NCBI GenBank assembly: GCA_963775445.1
Contig: CAVZIT010000008.1
Coordinates: forward strand, 124,001 to 188,000
Origin: Dokdonella_A sp963775445
GTDB lineage: Bacteria; Pseudomonadota; Gammaproteobacteria; Xanthomonadales; Rhodanobacteraceae
Direction: 5' to 3'
DNA length: 64,000 nt
The notes under the pieces are model-generated. The model was not told the origin of the DNA, did no database searches, and saw nothing but the letters and a program-made list of their open reading frames with translations. Each line of letters begins with the position of its first letter. Position 1 is the first letter of the stretch. Made by a program: the position numbers and the translations under genes. Of the stretch, positions 27,119-36,732 are shown piece after piece.

Positions 27119-29752
27119 CTAACGAATCTGCGCGGCGACCCACTCCGGAACAGCATCGAGAGCAGCTTGCAAAGCCGGCGAATCCACGCCACCTCCTTGC
27201 GCCATGTCGGCGCGTCCACCGCCCTTGCCGTCGATCTGCGCGGCCACATGGGCAACCAGCGCGCCGGCCTTGATCGATTCCAATGCGCGGCCGTTTACTC
27301 CGGCAACCAGCGCCACCTTGCCGGCTGAGGCCGCTGCAAGCAACACGGCACAATCGCCCAGTTTCTGTTTGAGCGTATCGACCGCATCGCGCAGCGATTT
27401 CGCATCGAGACCGTCCACGCGCGCAGCAACCACCTTGATGCCCGCGACATCCGTCGCTTGATTGGCCAGATCCAGACTGGCCGCACTCGCTGCCTTGCTC
27501 TTGATCGATTCGAGTTCGCGCTCGAGCCGGCGCGTGCGCTCGAACAACTGGCGCAACTTGTCGACCACGTCGGAGCTGCTCGCGGCGAGAAGTTCGGTGA
27601 CTTCGCCGAGCCTCGCGTCATTGTCGGCCATGTATGCGATCGCCGCGGCGCCGGTCAGCGCCTCGATGCGACGCACGCCGGCGGCGACGCCACTTTCGCT
27701 GACGATCTTGAACAAGCCGATGTCGCCGGTACGCGCGACGTGCGTGCCGCCACACAGTTCGGTCGAGAATTCGCCCATGCGCAGCACGCGCACTTCGTCA
27801 CCGTACTTCTCGCCGAATAGCGCGAGCGCGCCGAAATCGAGCGCATCCTGATAGGCCATTTCGCGGATCTCGGCTTCCGTGTTGCGTCGTACCTCTGCGT
27901 TGACCAGATCCTCGATACGACGCAGTTCATCCGCCGTGATCGGCTGGAAGTGCGAGAAGTCGAAACGCAGTCGATCCGGCGCAACCAGCGAGCCTTTCTG
28001 CGTGACATGCGTACCCAGTTCCTGGCGCAGCGCCGCGTGCAACAGATGTGTTGCCGAATGATTCAGAACCGTTGCGTGACGGCGCGCGCCATCGACCGCG
28101 GCGCGCAGAGTCGCCCCCTTGCGCAATTCGCTCCCACGCCAACGCCCGAGATGGCCGTGGAACGCACCGCCGAGTTTGACCGTGTCGGCAACCTCGAATC
28201 GACCGTTCGCCGTGGCCAAGGTCCCGCTGTCACCGACTTGCCCACCCGATTCTGCATAGAACGGCGTGCGATCGAGGATCAGGATCGCGTCTTCTCCGTC
28301 CTGCAACCCCTCGACGGATTTGGCATCGCGCAAGATCGCAAGCAGCTTGCTGTCATCGCAAACAAGCGTTTCATAGCCCAGGAATCGCGTCGGTGCCAAC
28401 CCGCTCGCCAATTCTGCCGGCAAGGTTGTCCTGCCTTCGAACCGGCTGGCTGAACGTGCGCGCTCGCGCTGCTGCTCCATCGCGGCCTCGAAGCCGGCCA
28501 TGTCGACTGTAAGGCCGTGCTCGCGTGCGATATCGGCGGTCAGGTCCACAGGGAAACCGTAGGTGTCGTAGAGACGAAACGCCGCCTGCCCGGGAATCGT
28601 ATCCCCCGACCTATTCGCAACTTCCTCGAACACTTTCATGCCCTGTTCCAGCGTCTCGCCGAAGCGCTCTTCCTCCGCTTTCAACGCGCGCTCGACCAGC
28701 TCGCGCTTCGCAGACAATTCCGGATACGCATCGCCCATCACGTCGATCAGCGGGCCAACCATCTTGTGGAAGAACGGTTGCTTCTGGCCGAGCATGTAAC
28801 CGTGACGCAGCGCGCGGCGGATGATCCGGCGCAGCACATAGCCGCGACCTTCGTTCGAGGGCAGGACACCGTCGACGATCAGGAACGCACAAGCCCGGAT
28901 ATGGTCCGCGATCACGCGCAAGGACTTGTCCGCGAGATCAGGCGTTTCCGTCAGTTCGGCAGCCGCCTTGATCAGATGCTGGAAAAGGTCGATCTCGTAG
29001 TTCGAATGCTTGTGTTGCAACACGGCGGCAAGACGCTCGAGACCCATGCCGGTGTCGACGCACGGAGCCGGCAGCGGAGACAATCTGCCGTCGGCGGCGC
29101 GATCGAATTGCATGAACACGAGATTCCAGATCTCGATGTAACGATCACCCTCTTCGTCCGGCGAACCCGGCGGCCCACCGGCAATCTCCGGGCCGTGATC
29201 GTAGAAGATTTCGGTACATGGACCGCACGGGCCGGTATCGGCCATCTGCCAGAAATTGTCCGAAGCGTAGGGCGCGCCCTTGTTGTCGCCGATGCGCACG
29301 ATGCGTTCGGTCGGGACGCCTATTTCCCTGCTCCAGATATCGAAGGCCTCGTCGTCGGTTTGGTAGACCGTGACCCAAAGGCGATCCGCTTGGAGTTTCA
29401 ATACATCCGTAAGGAATTCCCAGGCCCACGCGATCGCCTCACGTTTGAAATAGTCGCCGAACGACCAGTTGCCGAGCATCTCGAAGAACGTGTGATGACG
29501 CGCCGTGTAGCCGACCGAATCGAGATCGTTGTGTTTTCCGCCAGCACGCAGGCAGCGTTGCACATCGGCCGCGCGCACGAACTTGAGCTTCTCGCTGCCA
29601 AGGAACACGTCCTTGAATTGCACCATGCCCGAGTTCGTGAACAGCAGGGTCGGATCGTTCGCCGGAACCAGCGAAGCTGACGGCACGATGGTGTGCCCCC
29701 GGCTCTTGAAAAAATCGAGAAAGATCGAGCGGATCTCGGCGGTTGTCTTCAT
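27119..29752 (-). CDS. alaS: Alanyl-tRNA synthetase
   Basis: An 877-aa class II synthetase that charges tRNA-Ala and edits mischarged Ser/Gly. The start at 29752 (MKTTAEIRSIFLDFFKSRGH) matches the family. Aminoacylation-domain motifs include SASLVPANDPTLLFTNSGM and HHTFFEMLGNWSFGDYFK. The editing domain has HSATHLLHAALR (zinc/editing HxxxH) and the CGGTHVARTGDIG motif. The C-terminal C-Ala domain is glycine-rich (DGKGGGRADMAQGGG). It lies upstream of csrA on the same strand. Confidence 0.98.
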   Translation of the reverse strand: MKTTAEIRSIFLDFFKSRGHTIVPSASLVPANDPTLLFTNSGMVQFKDVFLGSEKLKFVRAADVQRCLRAGGKHNDLDSVGYTARHHTFFEMLGNWSFGDYFKREAIAWAWEFLTDVLKLQADRLWVTVYQTDDEAFDIWSREIGVPTERIVRIGDNKGAPYASDNFWQMADTGPCGPCTEIFYDHGPEIAGGPPGSPDEEGDRYIEIWNLVFMQFDRAADGRLSPLPAPCVDTGMGLERLAAVLQHKHSNYEIDLFQHLIKAAAELTETPDLADKSLRVIADHIRACAFLIVDGVLPSNEGRGYVLRRIIRRALRHGYMLGQKQPFFHKMVGPLIDVMGDAYPELSAKRELVERALKAEEERFGETLEQGMKVFEEVANRSGDTIPGQAAFRLYDTYGFPVDLTADIAREHGLTVDMAGFEAAMEQQRERARSASRFEGRTTLPAELASGLAPTRFLGYETLVCDDSKLLAILRDAKSVEGLQDGEDAILILDRTPFYAESGGQVGDSGTLATANGRFEVADTVKLGGAFHGHLGRWRGSELRKGATLRAAVDGARRHATVLNHSATHLLHAALRQELGTHVTQKGSLVAPDRLRFDFSHFQPITADELRRIEDLVNAEVRRNTEAEIREMAYQDALDFGALALFGEKYGDEVRVLRMGEFSTELCGGTHVARTGDIGLFKIVSESGVAAGVRRIEALTGAAAIAYMADNDARLGEVTELLAASSSDVVDKLRQLFERTRRLERELESIKSKAASAASLDLANQATDVAGIKVVAARVDGLDAKSLRDAVDTLKQKLGDCAVLLAAASAGKVALVAGVNGRALESIKAGALVAHVAAQIDGKGGGRADMAQGGGVDSPALQAALDAVPEWVAAQIR

Positions 29753-29855
29753 GATGATTCGGGAAAGATGAAACGCAATTCGGACAGGCCGAAATGGCGG
29801 CCCGGACAACGGCTTTCAATCGGCGAAGGCTCATTCCCGAGCCAGCCCGATCGGA

Positions 29856-30344
29856 TCAGTCGTCCGGATCGTCAATGTCGGCGCGCGTTACGGCCCGTAC
29901 TGTGGCGGCATCGAAGCCGCGGCGCAAGAGAAAGCGGGCACGGCGCGCACGTTCGGCGGCATCGAGCCGGGACTTGGCACCCTGACGACGGCGCAACTGC
30001 GCCCGGGCACTGACGCACCAGTCGACATCGAGTGCAGCGAGCGCGCCCTGAATTGCCTTGTCGTCGATTGCGTGGCTCTTCAATTCGGCACGGATTCGAG
30101 CCGGCCCATAACCCTGAGATGCGCGGCTGCGAGCAAGTACTTCGGCGAAGCGCGCGTTGCTCTGAAAGCCGCGCTCCTGCAAACGGGCGATCGCATCAGT
30201 GACCTCGACATCGGCGGCGCCGCGCGCGGCCAGCTTCGCGCAAAGCTCGCGCTCCGAATGTTCACGGCGCGCAAGCAGGCCAAGCGCCAGGGTATAAGCG
30301 TCGGCCCTCGATTCCTCGCGATCCGATCCGCCGCGACGTCTCAT
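29856..30344 (-). CDS. recX: Regulatory protein RecX
   Basis: A 162-aa modulator that caps or inhibits RecA filaments. The three-helix repeats typical of RecX can be seen: ALGLLARREHSERELCAKL, QERGFQSNARFAEVLARSRA followed by GYGPARIRAELKSHAID, and RARRARFLLRRGFDAATVRAV near the C-terminus. The gene is 25 bp downstream of recA, so it is probably co-transcribed with it by read-through. Confidence 0.93.
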   Translation of the reverse strand: MRRRGGSDREESRADAYTLALGLLARREHSERELCAKLAARGAADVEVTDAIARLQERGFQSNARFAEVLARSRASQGYGPARIRAELKSHAIDDKAIQGALAALDVDWCVSARAQLRRRQGAKSRLDAAERARRARFLLRRGFDAATVRAVTRADIDDPDD

Positions 30345-30369
30345 TCAAGCTGACAGCCGCGTGACTCGC

Positions 30370-31410
30370 TCAGGCTTCCTCGGTCGCCGCATCGGCCGTT
30401 TCGGTCTTTTCCGATGACGTCTTCGCCACCAGCAGTTTGGCGCGCAATTGCGCCTCGATGTCGGCCGCGATTTCCGGATGCTCCTTGAGGAATCCGCGCA
30501 CGTTGTCCTTGCCCTGGCCGATGCGCTCGCCGTTGTAGCTGTACCAGGCGCCGGATTTTTCGACGAGATTCTCGCGTACGCCAAGTTCGATCAGCTCACC
30601 TTCGCGCGACGTGCCCTCGCCGTAGAGGATTTCGAATTCGGTCTGGCGGAACGGAGGGGCGACCTTGTTCTTGACCACTTTCACGCGCGTTTCCGAGCCG
30701 ATCACTTCATCGCCGCGCTTGACGGCACCGATGCGCCGGATATCCAGCCGCACCGACGCGTAGAACTTCAACGCATTGCCGCCGGTCGTCGTTTCCGGAC
30801 TACCGAACATCACGCCGATCTTCATGCGAATCTGGTTGATGAAGATCACCAGACAGCCAGAGCGCTTGATATTTGCGGTGAGTTTGCGAAGGGCCTGGCT
30901 CATCAGGCGCGCATGCAGGCCAACGTGCGAATCGCCCATCTCGCCCTCGATCTCGGCCTTGGGCGTCAGCGCCGCAACCGAGTCGATCACGACCACGTCG
31001 ACTGCATTGGAACGCACCAGCATGTCGGTGATTTCGAGCGCCTGCTCGCCGGTATCGGGCTGCGAGATCAGGAGATCATCGACATTGACGCCTAGTTTCT
31101 CGGCGTAGGTCGGATCGAGCGCATGCTCGGCGTCCACGAATGCCGCCGTGCCGCCGTTGCGCTGGCAACTCGCGATTACCTGAAGCGTGAGCGTGGTTTT
31201 TCCGGACGACTCCGGACCGTAGATCTCGACCACGCGACCGCGCGGCAGTCCGCCGATACCGAGCGCAACGTCGAGTCCGAGCGAGCCGGTCGATACCGTG
31301 TCGATCGGCTCGTTGGCACGATCCCCCATGCGCATCACCGCACCCTTGCCGAACTGCTTCTCGATCTGGCTCAGCGCAGATGCGAGCGCGCGGCGCTTGT
31401 TGTCTTCCAT
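30370..31410 (-). CDS. recA: Recombinase RecA
   Basis: A 346-aa DNA strand-exchange and LexA-coprotease protein. It starts MEDNKRRALASALSQIEKQF, with AGAGGA 8 bases upstream. Walker A is IYGPESSGKTTLT (about residues 66-78); the L1/L2 DNA-binding loops lie around GEMGDSHVGLHAR and NQIRMKIGVMFGSPETTTGG. The C-terminus is short and acidic (TETADAATEEA). The 303-bp upstream region to cinA contains a hairpin array; I could not identify an unambiguous LexA box. Confidence 0.98.
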   Translation of the reverse strand: MEDNKRRALASALSQIEKQFGKGAVMRMGDRANEPIDTVSTGSLGLDVALGIGGLPRGRVVEIYGPESSGKTTLTLQVIASCQRNGGTAAFVDAEHALDPTYAEKLGVNVDDLLISQPDTGEQALEITDMLVRSNAVDVVVIDSVAALTPKAEIEGEMGDSHVGLHARLMSQALRKLTANIKRSGCLVIFINQIRMKIGVMFGSPETTTGGNALKFYASVRLDIRRIGAVKRGDEVIGSETRVKVVKNKVAPPFRQTEFEILYGEGTSREGELIELGVRENLVEKSGAWYSYNGERIGQGKDNVRGFLKEHPEIAADIEAQLRAKLLVAKTSSEKTETADAATEEA

Positions 31411-31521
31411 TGCGAAATCCTCTGGTTGGGTGCGCCGATGATGCAGTGCGCGCATCTCAGCGGCTGAGACTTCAGGTTGTGGATCGGCGGCGCACTCGAG
31501 AGGCGCGCGTCGAACAGGTTG

Positions 31522-31655
31522 CTGAAAAAGTCCCTCCTGCACTTTTTCAGTCGCTCCGCGCGGGCAAATCCCGCGAACGTCGCTCCGCGAATCAATCACT
31601 TGCGTGATTGACCCGCGTGCGATGCATCCCTGCATCGCGCTAGCAGACTGCTAGC
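31522..31655. repeat. Array of five consecutive hairpins upstream of recA
   Basis: Five perfect inverted repeats within 134 bp: CTGAAAAAGT/ACTTTTTCAG (31522-31550), CGCGGG/CCCGCG (31559-31575), TCAATCAC/GTGATTGA (31592-31611), GCGATGCA/TGCATCGC (31619-31638) and the 17-bp palindrome GCTAGCAGACTGCTAGC (31639-31655). An 11-bp direct repeat GTCGCTCCGCG occurs twice (31550-31560, 31579-31589). The T-run-flanked first hairpin resembles extragenic repeat elements of Xanthomonadales genomes; that link is from memory. Confidence 0.8.
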
Positions 31656-31713
31656 GGCATCGCGGCATCAAATTATCCCACATGCGGGCGCGAAGCGATC
31701 CGCATTCGACCCT

Positions 31714-32223
31714 TCAGCTTGTAAGAATGCGCTGTATTCCTTCGAGCGCCGCAGCGACGGTCTGGCGCCGCACGGCTTCGCGATCGCCGTCGAAATGAAA
31801 CACCTCCGCGCGCGCGTAGCCGCCGCGCCGCTTCCAGCCGATCCAGACCGTGCCGACCGGTTTTTCCGGCGTGCCGCCGGTCGGACCCGCGATACCGGTC
31901 ACCGCGACCGCAACGCTCGCGCCGAAGCGCGCGAGTGCGCCGGAGACCATGTCGACCACGGTTTCCTGACTCACCGCCCCGCTGTGTTCGATGATCTGCG
32001 GATGCACGCCAAGCAGCGCTTCCTTGGCTTCGTAACTGTAGGCAACGATGCCGCAGTCGAACCATTGCGAACTGCCCGGGATATCGGTCAGCACCTTGGC
32101 GATCCAGCCGCCAGTGCACGATTCGGCCGTGACCAGGGTCAATCGGCGCGTCAGCAGCAATTCGGCGATCGAATTCGCCACCGCAGCGAGCGTCGCGTCG
32201 TCTGAGTGCCGCGATCCGGGCAT
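31714..32223 (-). CDS. pncC: CinA C-terminal domain protein / nicotinamide-nucleotide amidase
   Basis: A 169-aa stand-alone CinA C-terminal domain, which in characterised members deamidates NMN to nicotinate mononucleotide (pyridine nucleotide salvage). Diagnostic segments are TLVTAESCTGGWIAKVLTD (catalytic Ser region), HSGAVSQETVVDM, and VAVTGIAGPTGGTPEKPVGTVWIG. The start at 32223 (MPGSRHSDDATL) has GGAAG six bases upstream; an ATG at 32244 is the alternative. It is divergent from mutS with 41 bp between the starts and is upstream of recA, the usual cinA-recA order. The N-terminal molybdopterin-binding domain of full CinA is absent. Confidence 0.92.
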   Translation of the reverse strand: MPGSRHSDDATLAAVANSIAELLLTRRLTLVTAESCTGGWIAKVLTDIPGSSQWFDCGIVAYSYEAKEALLGVHPQIIEHSGAVSQETVVDMVSGALARFGASVAVAVTGIAGPTGGTPEKPVGTVWIGWKRRGGYARAEVFHFDGDREAVRRQTVAAALEGIQRILTS

Positions 32224-32264
32224 GGGATACTTCCATCCTTTCATAACCGAACGCGCCGCCCGGG

Positions 32265-34982
32265 ATGAATTCGAGCGAACCCGCCAAGCATACGCCACTC
32301 ATGCGCCAGTACTTCGCCGCCAAGGCGGAATACCCGGATACGCTGGTGTTCTTTCGCATGGGAGATTTCTACGAGCTGTTCTACGACGATGCGCGCAAGG
32401 CTGCGCGATTGCTCGATATCACGTTGACGCAGCGCGGGCAGTCCGCGGGCGCGCCGATTCCAATGGCCGGTGTGCCGTATCACGCGGTGGAAGCCTACCT
32501 CGCAAAACTCGTGCGCCGAGGCGAATCGGTTGCAATCTGCGAGCAGATCGGCGATCCGGCATTGGCCAAGGGCCTGGTCGAGCGCAAGGTCGTGCGCGTG
32601 GTGACACCGGGAACCGTCACCGATGCGGCACTACTCGACGAGCGGCGCGACAACCTGCTGCTGGCGATCGCGTGCGGGTCGACCGATTCTGAAGGCCGCA
32701 GTTATGGTCTTGCATGGATCGATCTCGCTGCCGGCCGTTTCGTGCTTGCCGAAGTCGGTGGCGATGATGCGCTTGCGGCGGAACTCGCGCGGCTTGCGCC
32801 GGCCGAAACGCTGATCAGTGAAGACGAAGCGTGGCCCGGCCACGTCTCCGATCTGCCAGGGCTTCGGCGGCGCGCGCCCTGGCAATTCGACATAGTTACC
32901 GCACGTCGGGAGATCGCGCGATTTTTTCGTACGCGTGATCTATCGGGATTCGGCTGCGACGATCTGCAACTCGCCATCGGAGCGGCCGGCGCATTGCTCG
33001 GCTATGTCGAGGAAACGCAGAAAGCCGCGCTGCCGCATCTGACCGGTATCCGCGTCGAAGCACCCGGCGAAACCATTGCGCTCGATGCGGCGACGCGGCG
33101 CAACCTGGAACTCGATACGCACGCGGATGGGCGCAGCGAACATACGCTGCTCGGCGTGCTCGATTCGAGCGTCACGCCGATGGGCGCGCGCATGCTCCGA
33201 CGCTGGATCCATCGGCCGCTCCGCGATCGCGTGACGCTCGAATGCCGCCATCAAGCGCTCGCAAGCTTGATCGAACAGCGCTGCGTGGAGCCGTTGCGCG
33301 AAGTCCTGCGCGGCATCGGCGATCTCGAACGCATCCTCGCGCGCGTCGCGTTGCGCTCGGCGCGTCCACGTGATCTGTCCACTTTGCGCGATGGCCTGAA
33401 GCTTGCGCCGAAGTTGCGCGAATCTGTGGTGGCTGCTTTTGCGTTCGTCCCTCAAAGCGAAAATCAAGCGGCGAAAGACACGGATGCGCACCTCATCAAG
33501 CCCGAGGATCAGAAAGGGGATATCCGGGGCCGCAATACACGGGAAGCACGGACGTTACTGGACGATCTCGTAAAGCGGGTCGGTGAACACGGCGATACGG
33601 CGGCGCGGCTGGATGCAGCGTTGTTCGAGGTTCCCGCCGTGCTGTTGCGCGAAGGGGGTGTCATCCGCGACGGCTTCGATGCGGAACTCGATGAGTTGCG
33701 AACACTCTCGACCCGTGCCGATCAGGTGCTGATCGAACTCGAGCAGCGCGAGAAATCCTCCACTGGCATAGCGACGCTCAAGGTCGGTTACAACCGTGTG
33801 CACGGTTATTACATCGAGATCAGCAAGGGGCAAGCCGACAAGGCGCCGGCGCATTACACGCGACGACAGACCACCAAGGGTGCGGAGCGCTACATCACCG
33901 AGGAATTGAAGGCGTTCGAAGACAAGGTGTTGTCGGCGCGCGAACGCTCGCTGATGCGCGAGCGCGTGCTTTACGATGGACTGCTCGATGATTTGACCCA
34001 ACATCTGGTCGCGCTGAAATCGGCCGCCGAAGCCATCGCCGAAATCGACGTGCTCGGCAGCCTCGCCGAACGCGCCGACGCGCTCGGGTGGACGCGCCCG
34101 GCGTTGGACGAAACGTCCGGCATCCACATCGTGCGCGGGCGCCATCCGGTCATCGAACAGGTGCGCGACGAGCCCTTCGAGCCGAACGATACGGTGCTCG
34201 ATGAATCGCGTCGCATGCTGATCGTGACCGGCCCCAACATGGGCGGCAAATCGACCTACATGCGCCAGACCGCGCTGATCGTCCTGCTCGCCCACATCGG
34301 AAGTTTCGTGCCGGCCGATGCCGCGACGATCGGGCCGATCGACCGCATTTTCACGCGCATCGGCGCGGGCGACGATCTCGCGCGCGGGCAGTCGACGTTC
34401 ATGGTCGAAATGAGCGAAACCGCGAACATCCTGCACAACGCGACTGCGCAAAGCCTCGTGCTGATGGACGAGATCGGTCGCGGCACATCGACCTATGATG
34501 GTCTTGCGCTCGCAAGGGCCTGCGCCGTGCGGCTCGCGAGCGTCAATCGCGCGTTCACGCTGTTCGCGACGCACTATTTCGAGTTGACCGAACTCGCAGC
34601 CGAATTCGAAGGCATCGCCAACGTGCATCTAGACGCCGTGGAATATCACGATCGGGAACGAGGCGAGCAACTCGTCTTCATGCATGCGGTCAAGGACGGC
34701 CCGGCCAATCGCAGTTTCGGTTTGCAGGTCGCCGCACTGGCCGGATTGCCGAGCGCCGTCATCGCTGATGCGCGCCAAACGCTCGCTGCGCTCGAGGGAA
34801 ACCGGCATGCCGAGGGTGCCTCGACCCGCAAGAACGCAACCAGGCAACCGTCGCCGCAACTCGGGCTGTTCAATCCCGCACCGCCTTCAAAGGTCGAAGC
34901 CGCGTTGCGCGAAATCGATCCGAACGCACTCTCGCCGCGCCAAGCGCTCGATGCGCTGTACCGCCTGAAGAAACTCGATTGA
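32265..34982 (+). CDS. mutS: DNA mismatch repair protein MutS
   Basis: A 905-aa mismatch-recognition ATPase. The mismatch-binding Phe-x-Glu motif is in FRMGDFYELFYDDA (about residues 30-43). The lever/clamp region and the ATPase domain follow; Walker A is VTGPNMGGKSTYMR, then DDLARGQSTFMVEM, and Walker B LMDEIGRGTSTYDG. At about residues 394-428 there is an extra hydrophilic segment (SENQAAKDTDAHLIKPEDQ and following) not found in E. coli MutS, which makes the protein longer than usual (about 855). The start ATG at 32265 gives MNSSEPAKHTPLMRQYFAAK, agreeing with the family. Confidence 0.97.
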   Translation: MNSSEPAKHTPLMRQYFAAKAEYPDTLVFFRMGDFYELFYDDARKAARLLDITLTQRGQSAGAPIPMAGVPYHAVEAYLAKLVRRGESVAICEQIGDPALAKGLVERKVVRVVTPGTVTDAALLDERRDNLLLAIACGSTDSEGRSYGLAWIDLAAGRFVLAEVGGDDALAAELARLAPAETLISEDEAWPGHVSDLPGLRRRAPWQFDIVTARREIARFFRTRDLSGFGCDDLQLAIGAAGALLGYVEETQKAALPHLTGIRVEAPGETIALDAATRRNLELDTHADGRSEHTLLGVLDSSVTPMGARMLRRWIHRPLRDRVTLECRHQALASLIEQRCVEPLREVLRGIGDLERILARVALRSARPRDLSTLRDGLKLAPKLRESVVAAFAFVPQSENQAAKDTDAHLIKPEDQKGDIRGRNTREARTLLDDLVKRVGEHGDTAARLDAALFEVPAVLLREGGVIRDGFDAELDELRTLSTRADQVLIELEQREKSSTGIATLKVGYNRVHGYYIEISKGQADKAPAHYTRRQTTKGAERYITEELKAFEDKVLSARERSLMRERVLYDGLLDDLTQHLVALKSAAEAIAEIDVLGSLAERADALGWTRPALDETSGIHIVRGRHPVIEQVRDEPFEPNDTVLDESRRMLIVTGPNMGGKSTYMRQTALIVLLAHIGSFVPADAATIGPIDRIFTRIGAGDDLARGQSTFMVEMSETANILHNATAQSLVLMDEIGRGTSTYDGLALARACAVRLASVNRAFTLFATHYFELTELAAEFEGIANVHLDAVEYHDRERGEQLVFMHAVKDGPANRSFGLQVAALAGLPSAVIADARQTLAALEGNRHAEGASTRKNATRQPSPQLGLFNPAPPSKVEAALREIDPNALSPRQALDALYRLKKLD

Positions 34983-35045
34983 CGATGCGAGACCTTGTAG
35001 CCGGGCCGCGTTCGGCCTCACACACTGAACGCCCAGTGTGCGGAC

Positions 35046-35438
35046 TTAGAACGAATCGATATCGCCGAGCGCCCGGATCAGCCGACGCGCGCGTTTGTCC
35101 GGCTTGCCGGGCGGCTTGGCGTGATCTGCACCGATTATCCGACGTTGCTCGGCCAGCGCTTCGCGGGCAGTGCGGCTCGCTTCGGTCTCGAGGTAGAGCT
35201 GTTGCGCAATGGTCGCCGGGCCGCGCTTTTCGCTGACGCCGACGATATCGATTTCGAAACGCTCCTCACCGCGCGTGATCGCCAATCGGTCGCCCGCGCG
35301 AACCGGCTTGGATGGCTTGCCCGCGGCGCCGTTGAGCGTGATCTTGCCGCCCTCGATGGCGCTCTTGGCCAGCGCCCGCGTGCGAAAGAAGCGCGCGGCC
35401 CACAGCCAGACATCGAGACGTGCTGTCTCGTCGCTCAA
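35046..35438 (-). CDS. hslR: Heat-shock protein 15 (S4-domain RNA-binding protein)
   Basis: Hsp15 recycles stalled 50S subunits that carry nascent peptidyl-tRNA. The S4 domain begins RLDVWLWAARFFRTRALAK and continues AIEGGKITLNGAAGKPSKPV and RAGDRLAI. The C-terminal basic tail (PPGKPDKRARRLIRAL) is typical. No ATG lies in the right place; the TTG at 35438, ten bases after GGGAG, gives MSDETARLDVWLW and a 130-aa product matching the family. The open frame extends further upstream into the esterase gene but has no family similarity there. Confidence 0.88.
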   Translation of the reverse strand: MSDETARLDVWLWAARFFRTRALAKSAIEGGKITLNGAAGKPSKPVRAGDRLAITRGEERFEIDIVGVSEKRGPATIAQQLYLETEASRTAREALAEQRRIIGADHAKPPGKPDKRARRLIRALGDIDSF

Positions 35439-35463
35439 GCTTGCGTCGCTCCCGGAAAGGAGA

Positions 35464-36374
35464 TCACTGGACGACCGCGTTCGGACAGAAATTGCCCCAC
35501 ACGCCGACGAGATCGCTGGTCGAATAGGTGTGACCGCCGGTGAACTCCGTGTAATAGAGCGTCTCGCCCAGCGTCCAGCCGGCATCCAGAAACGCAGTTC
35601 GGTCCATGCGCACATAGGAGATCACCGGATCCGAGAGGCCGACGCGCATATCCACGGGGATAAGACGTGTCGCGTGCGTGGGTTCGCAGGTAGGCGCCTG
35701 GTTGTAGAACGGGCAACCTGCTCGCGGCGCGCCGGTGACGGCATATGCACCGAATGTGTCCGCGTCGATGCCGCTCCATCCGGTCAGCACCAGATCGTGC
35801 AGGATGATGCCGCCCGCAGAGTAACCCCACGCGAAGCGCCGCGTCCGTTCGATGTTGTAGGCCGCCTCGGTATCGGCGATTGCCGCTGCGATCACGTCGT
35901 AATCCGAAGGGCCGTTGCCATTCTCGTCGGGCGGAATCCAGCCACCCTGGCTGCCGCCGGCAACCGGCACGATGACGATGTAATTCTCGCTCGGCGCGAG
36001 CGCGCCCCATTGCGATCGGATCGTCATTGCCTCACTGATCGCCTCGGCGGGCGATCCGCCTGCGCCTTCGAGTGCCACGATCAGGGCCACGAGCGCGCCG
36101 GACTGTAGTCGTCGGGAACATGCAGATAGTAAGTGTGGCTCCCGTAACCGGGCACCGTGACCGTGCGCGTCCGGTTACCCGGATACGCGCCTCCGCTTCC
36201 GAGTGAGGGATCGTGCGGAACCGCTTGCTCCCCCGCCTCGAAGCCACCAAGGAAAACGGTGTCGGTCTGCGCGCAAACCCAGGGCGGCAGCACCACGCCG
36301 GTTGCTGCCTCGGCTTTGGAAACGATCGCACTCAGCAGCAACGCAAAGGCAACAACCACGAAGCGATCAGCCAA
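35464..36374 (-). pseudogene. Secreted alpha/beta-hydrolase (PHB-depolymerase-like esterase), frameshifted
   Basis: The 5' part encodes a signal peptide (LADRFVVVAFALLLSAIVSK, then AEA) and a mature N-terminus with TVFLGGFEAGE, resembling the short GFE motif of secreted Xanthomonadales proteins (from memory), then VPGYGSHTYYLHVPDDYSPA. At about 36086 the frame runs into TGA. In the next frame the protein continues VALEGAGGSPAEA, with the nucleophile motif FAWGYSAGGIILHD and a likely catalytic His in EFTGGHTYST. One extra C in the CCC of minus strand 36088-36086 would join the halves. The start is uncertain; I used TTG at 36374 because it begins the signal peptide. It lies between hslR and tRNA-Leu. 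Substrate not assigned. Confidence 0.7.
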
Positions 36375-36449
36375 ATATCCTGCCACTGGCGACGGCCCAA
36401 TCCAGCGGAGCCAACTCTTTGCGCGCCAGCCGGAACGAAGGACACGATC

Positions 36450-36536
36450 TGGTGCCCGGGCCCGGACTCGAACCGGGAATCCCCGAAGGGAGAGGGATTT
36501 TAAGTCCCTTGCGTCTACCGATTTCGCCACCCGGGC
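36450..36536 (-). tRNA. tRNA-Leu (TAA)
   Basis: Acceptor stem GCCCGGG/CCCGGGC, A discriminator and CCA (36450-36452). Anticodon loop CTTAAAA gives TAA; the long variable arm CTCCCTTCGGGGA is typical of Leu. In E. coli leuZ lies next to cysT and glyW; here three genes-worth of sequence has come between. Confidence 0.96.
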
Positions 36537-36732
36537 TAGCGGTCGGATGGCATGGTAGTCAGTAACGTGACGTCGGGCCAGCGCATGCTTGCGCCACGCC
36601 GAGTACGGCATTCTTGGCATCAGGGACATTGCTGAACGCTTCCGGTATCGGAGGGCCCCCATTTGTGTTGCGGGCGCCATTCGTGGTTATCCTGTCGCGC
36701 CGCCCATGAACGGGCGAACAACCGGAGCCACC

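Noticed and set aside
31639..31655. The 17-bp palindrome upstream of recA as a LexA (SOS) box
   Set aside because: It belongs to a series of unrelated hairpins, lies about 230 bp from the start codon, and fits the TTAG-N6-TACTA consensus I recall for Xanthomonadales poorly.
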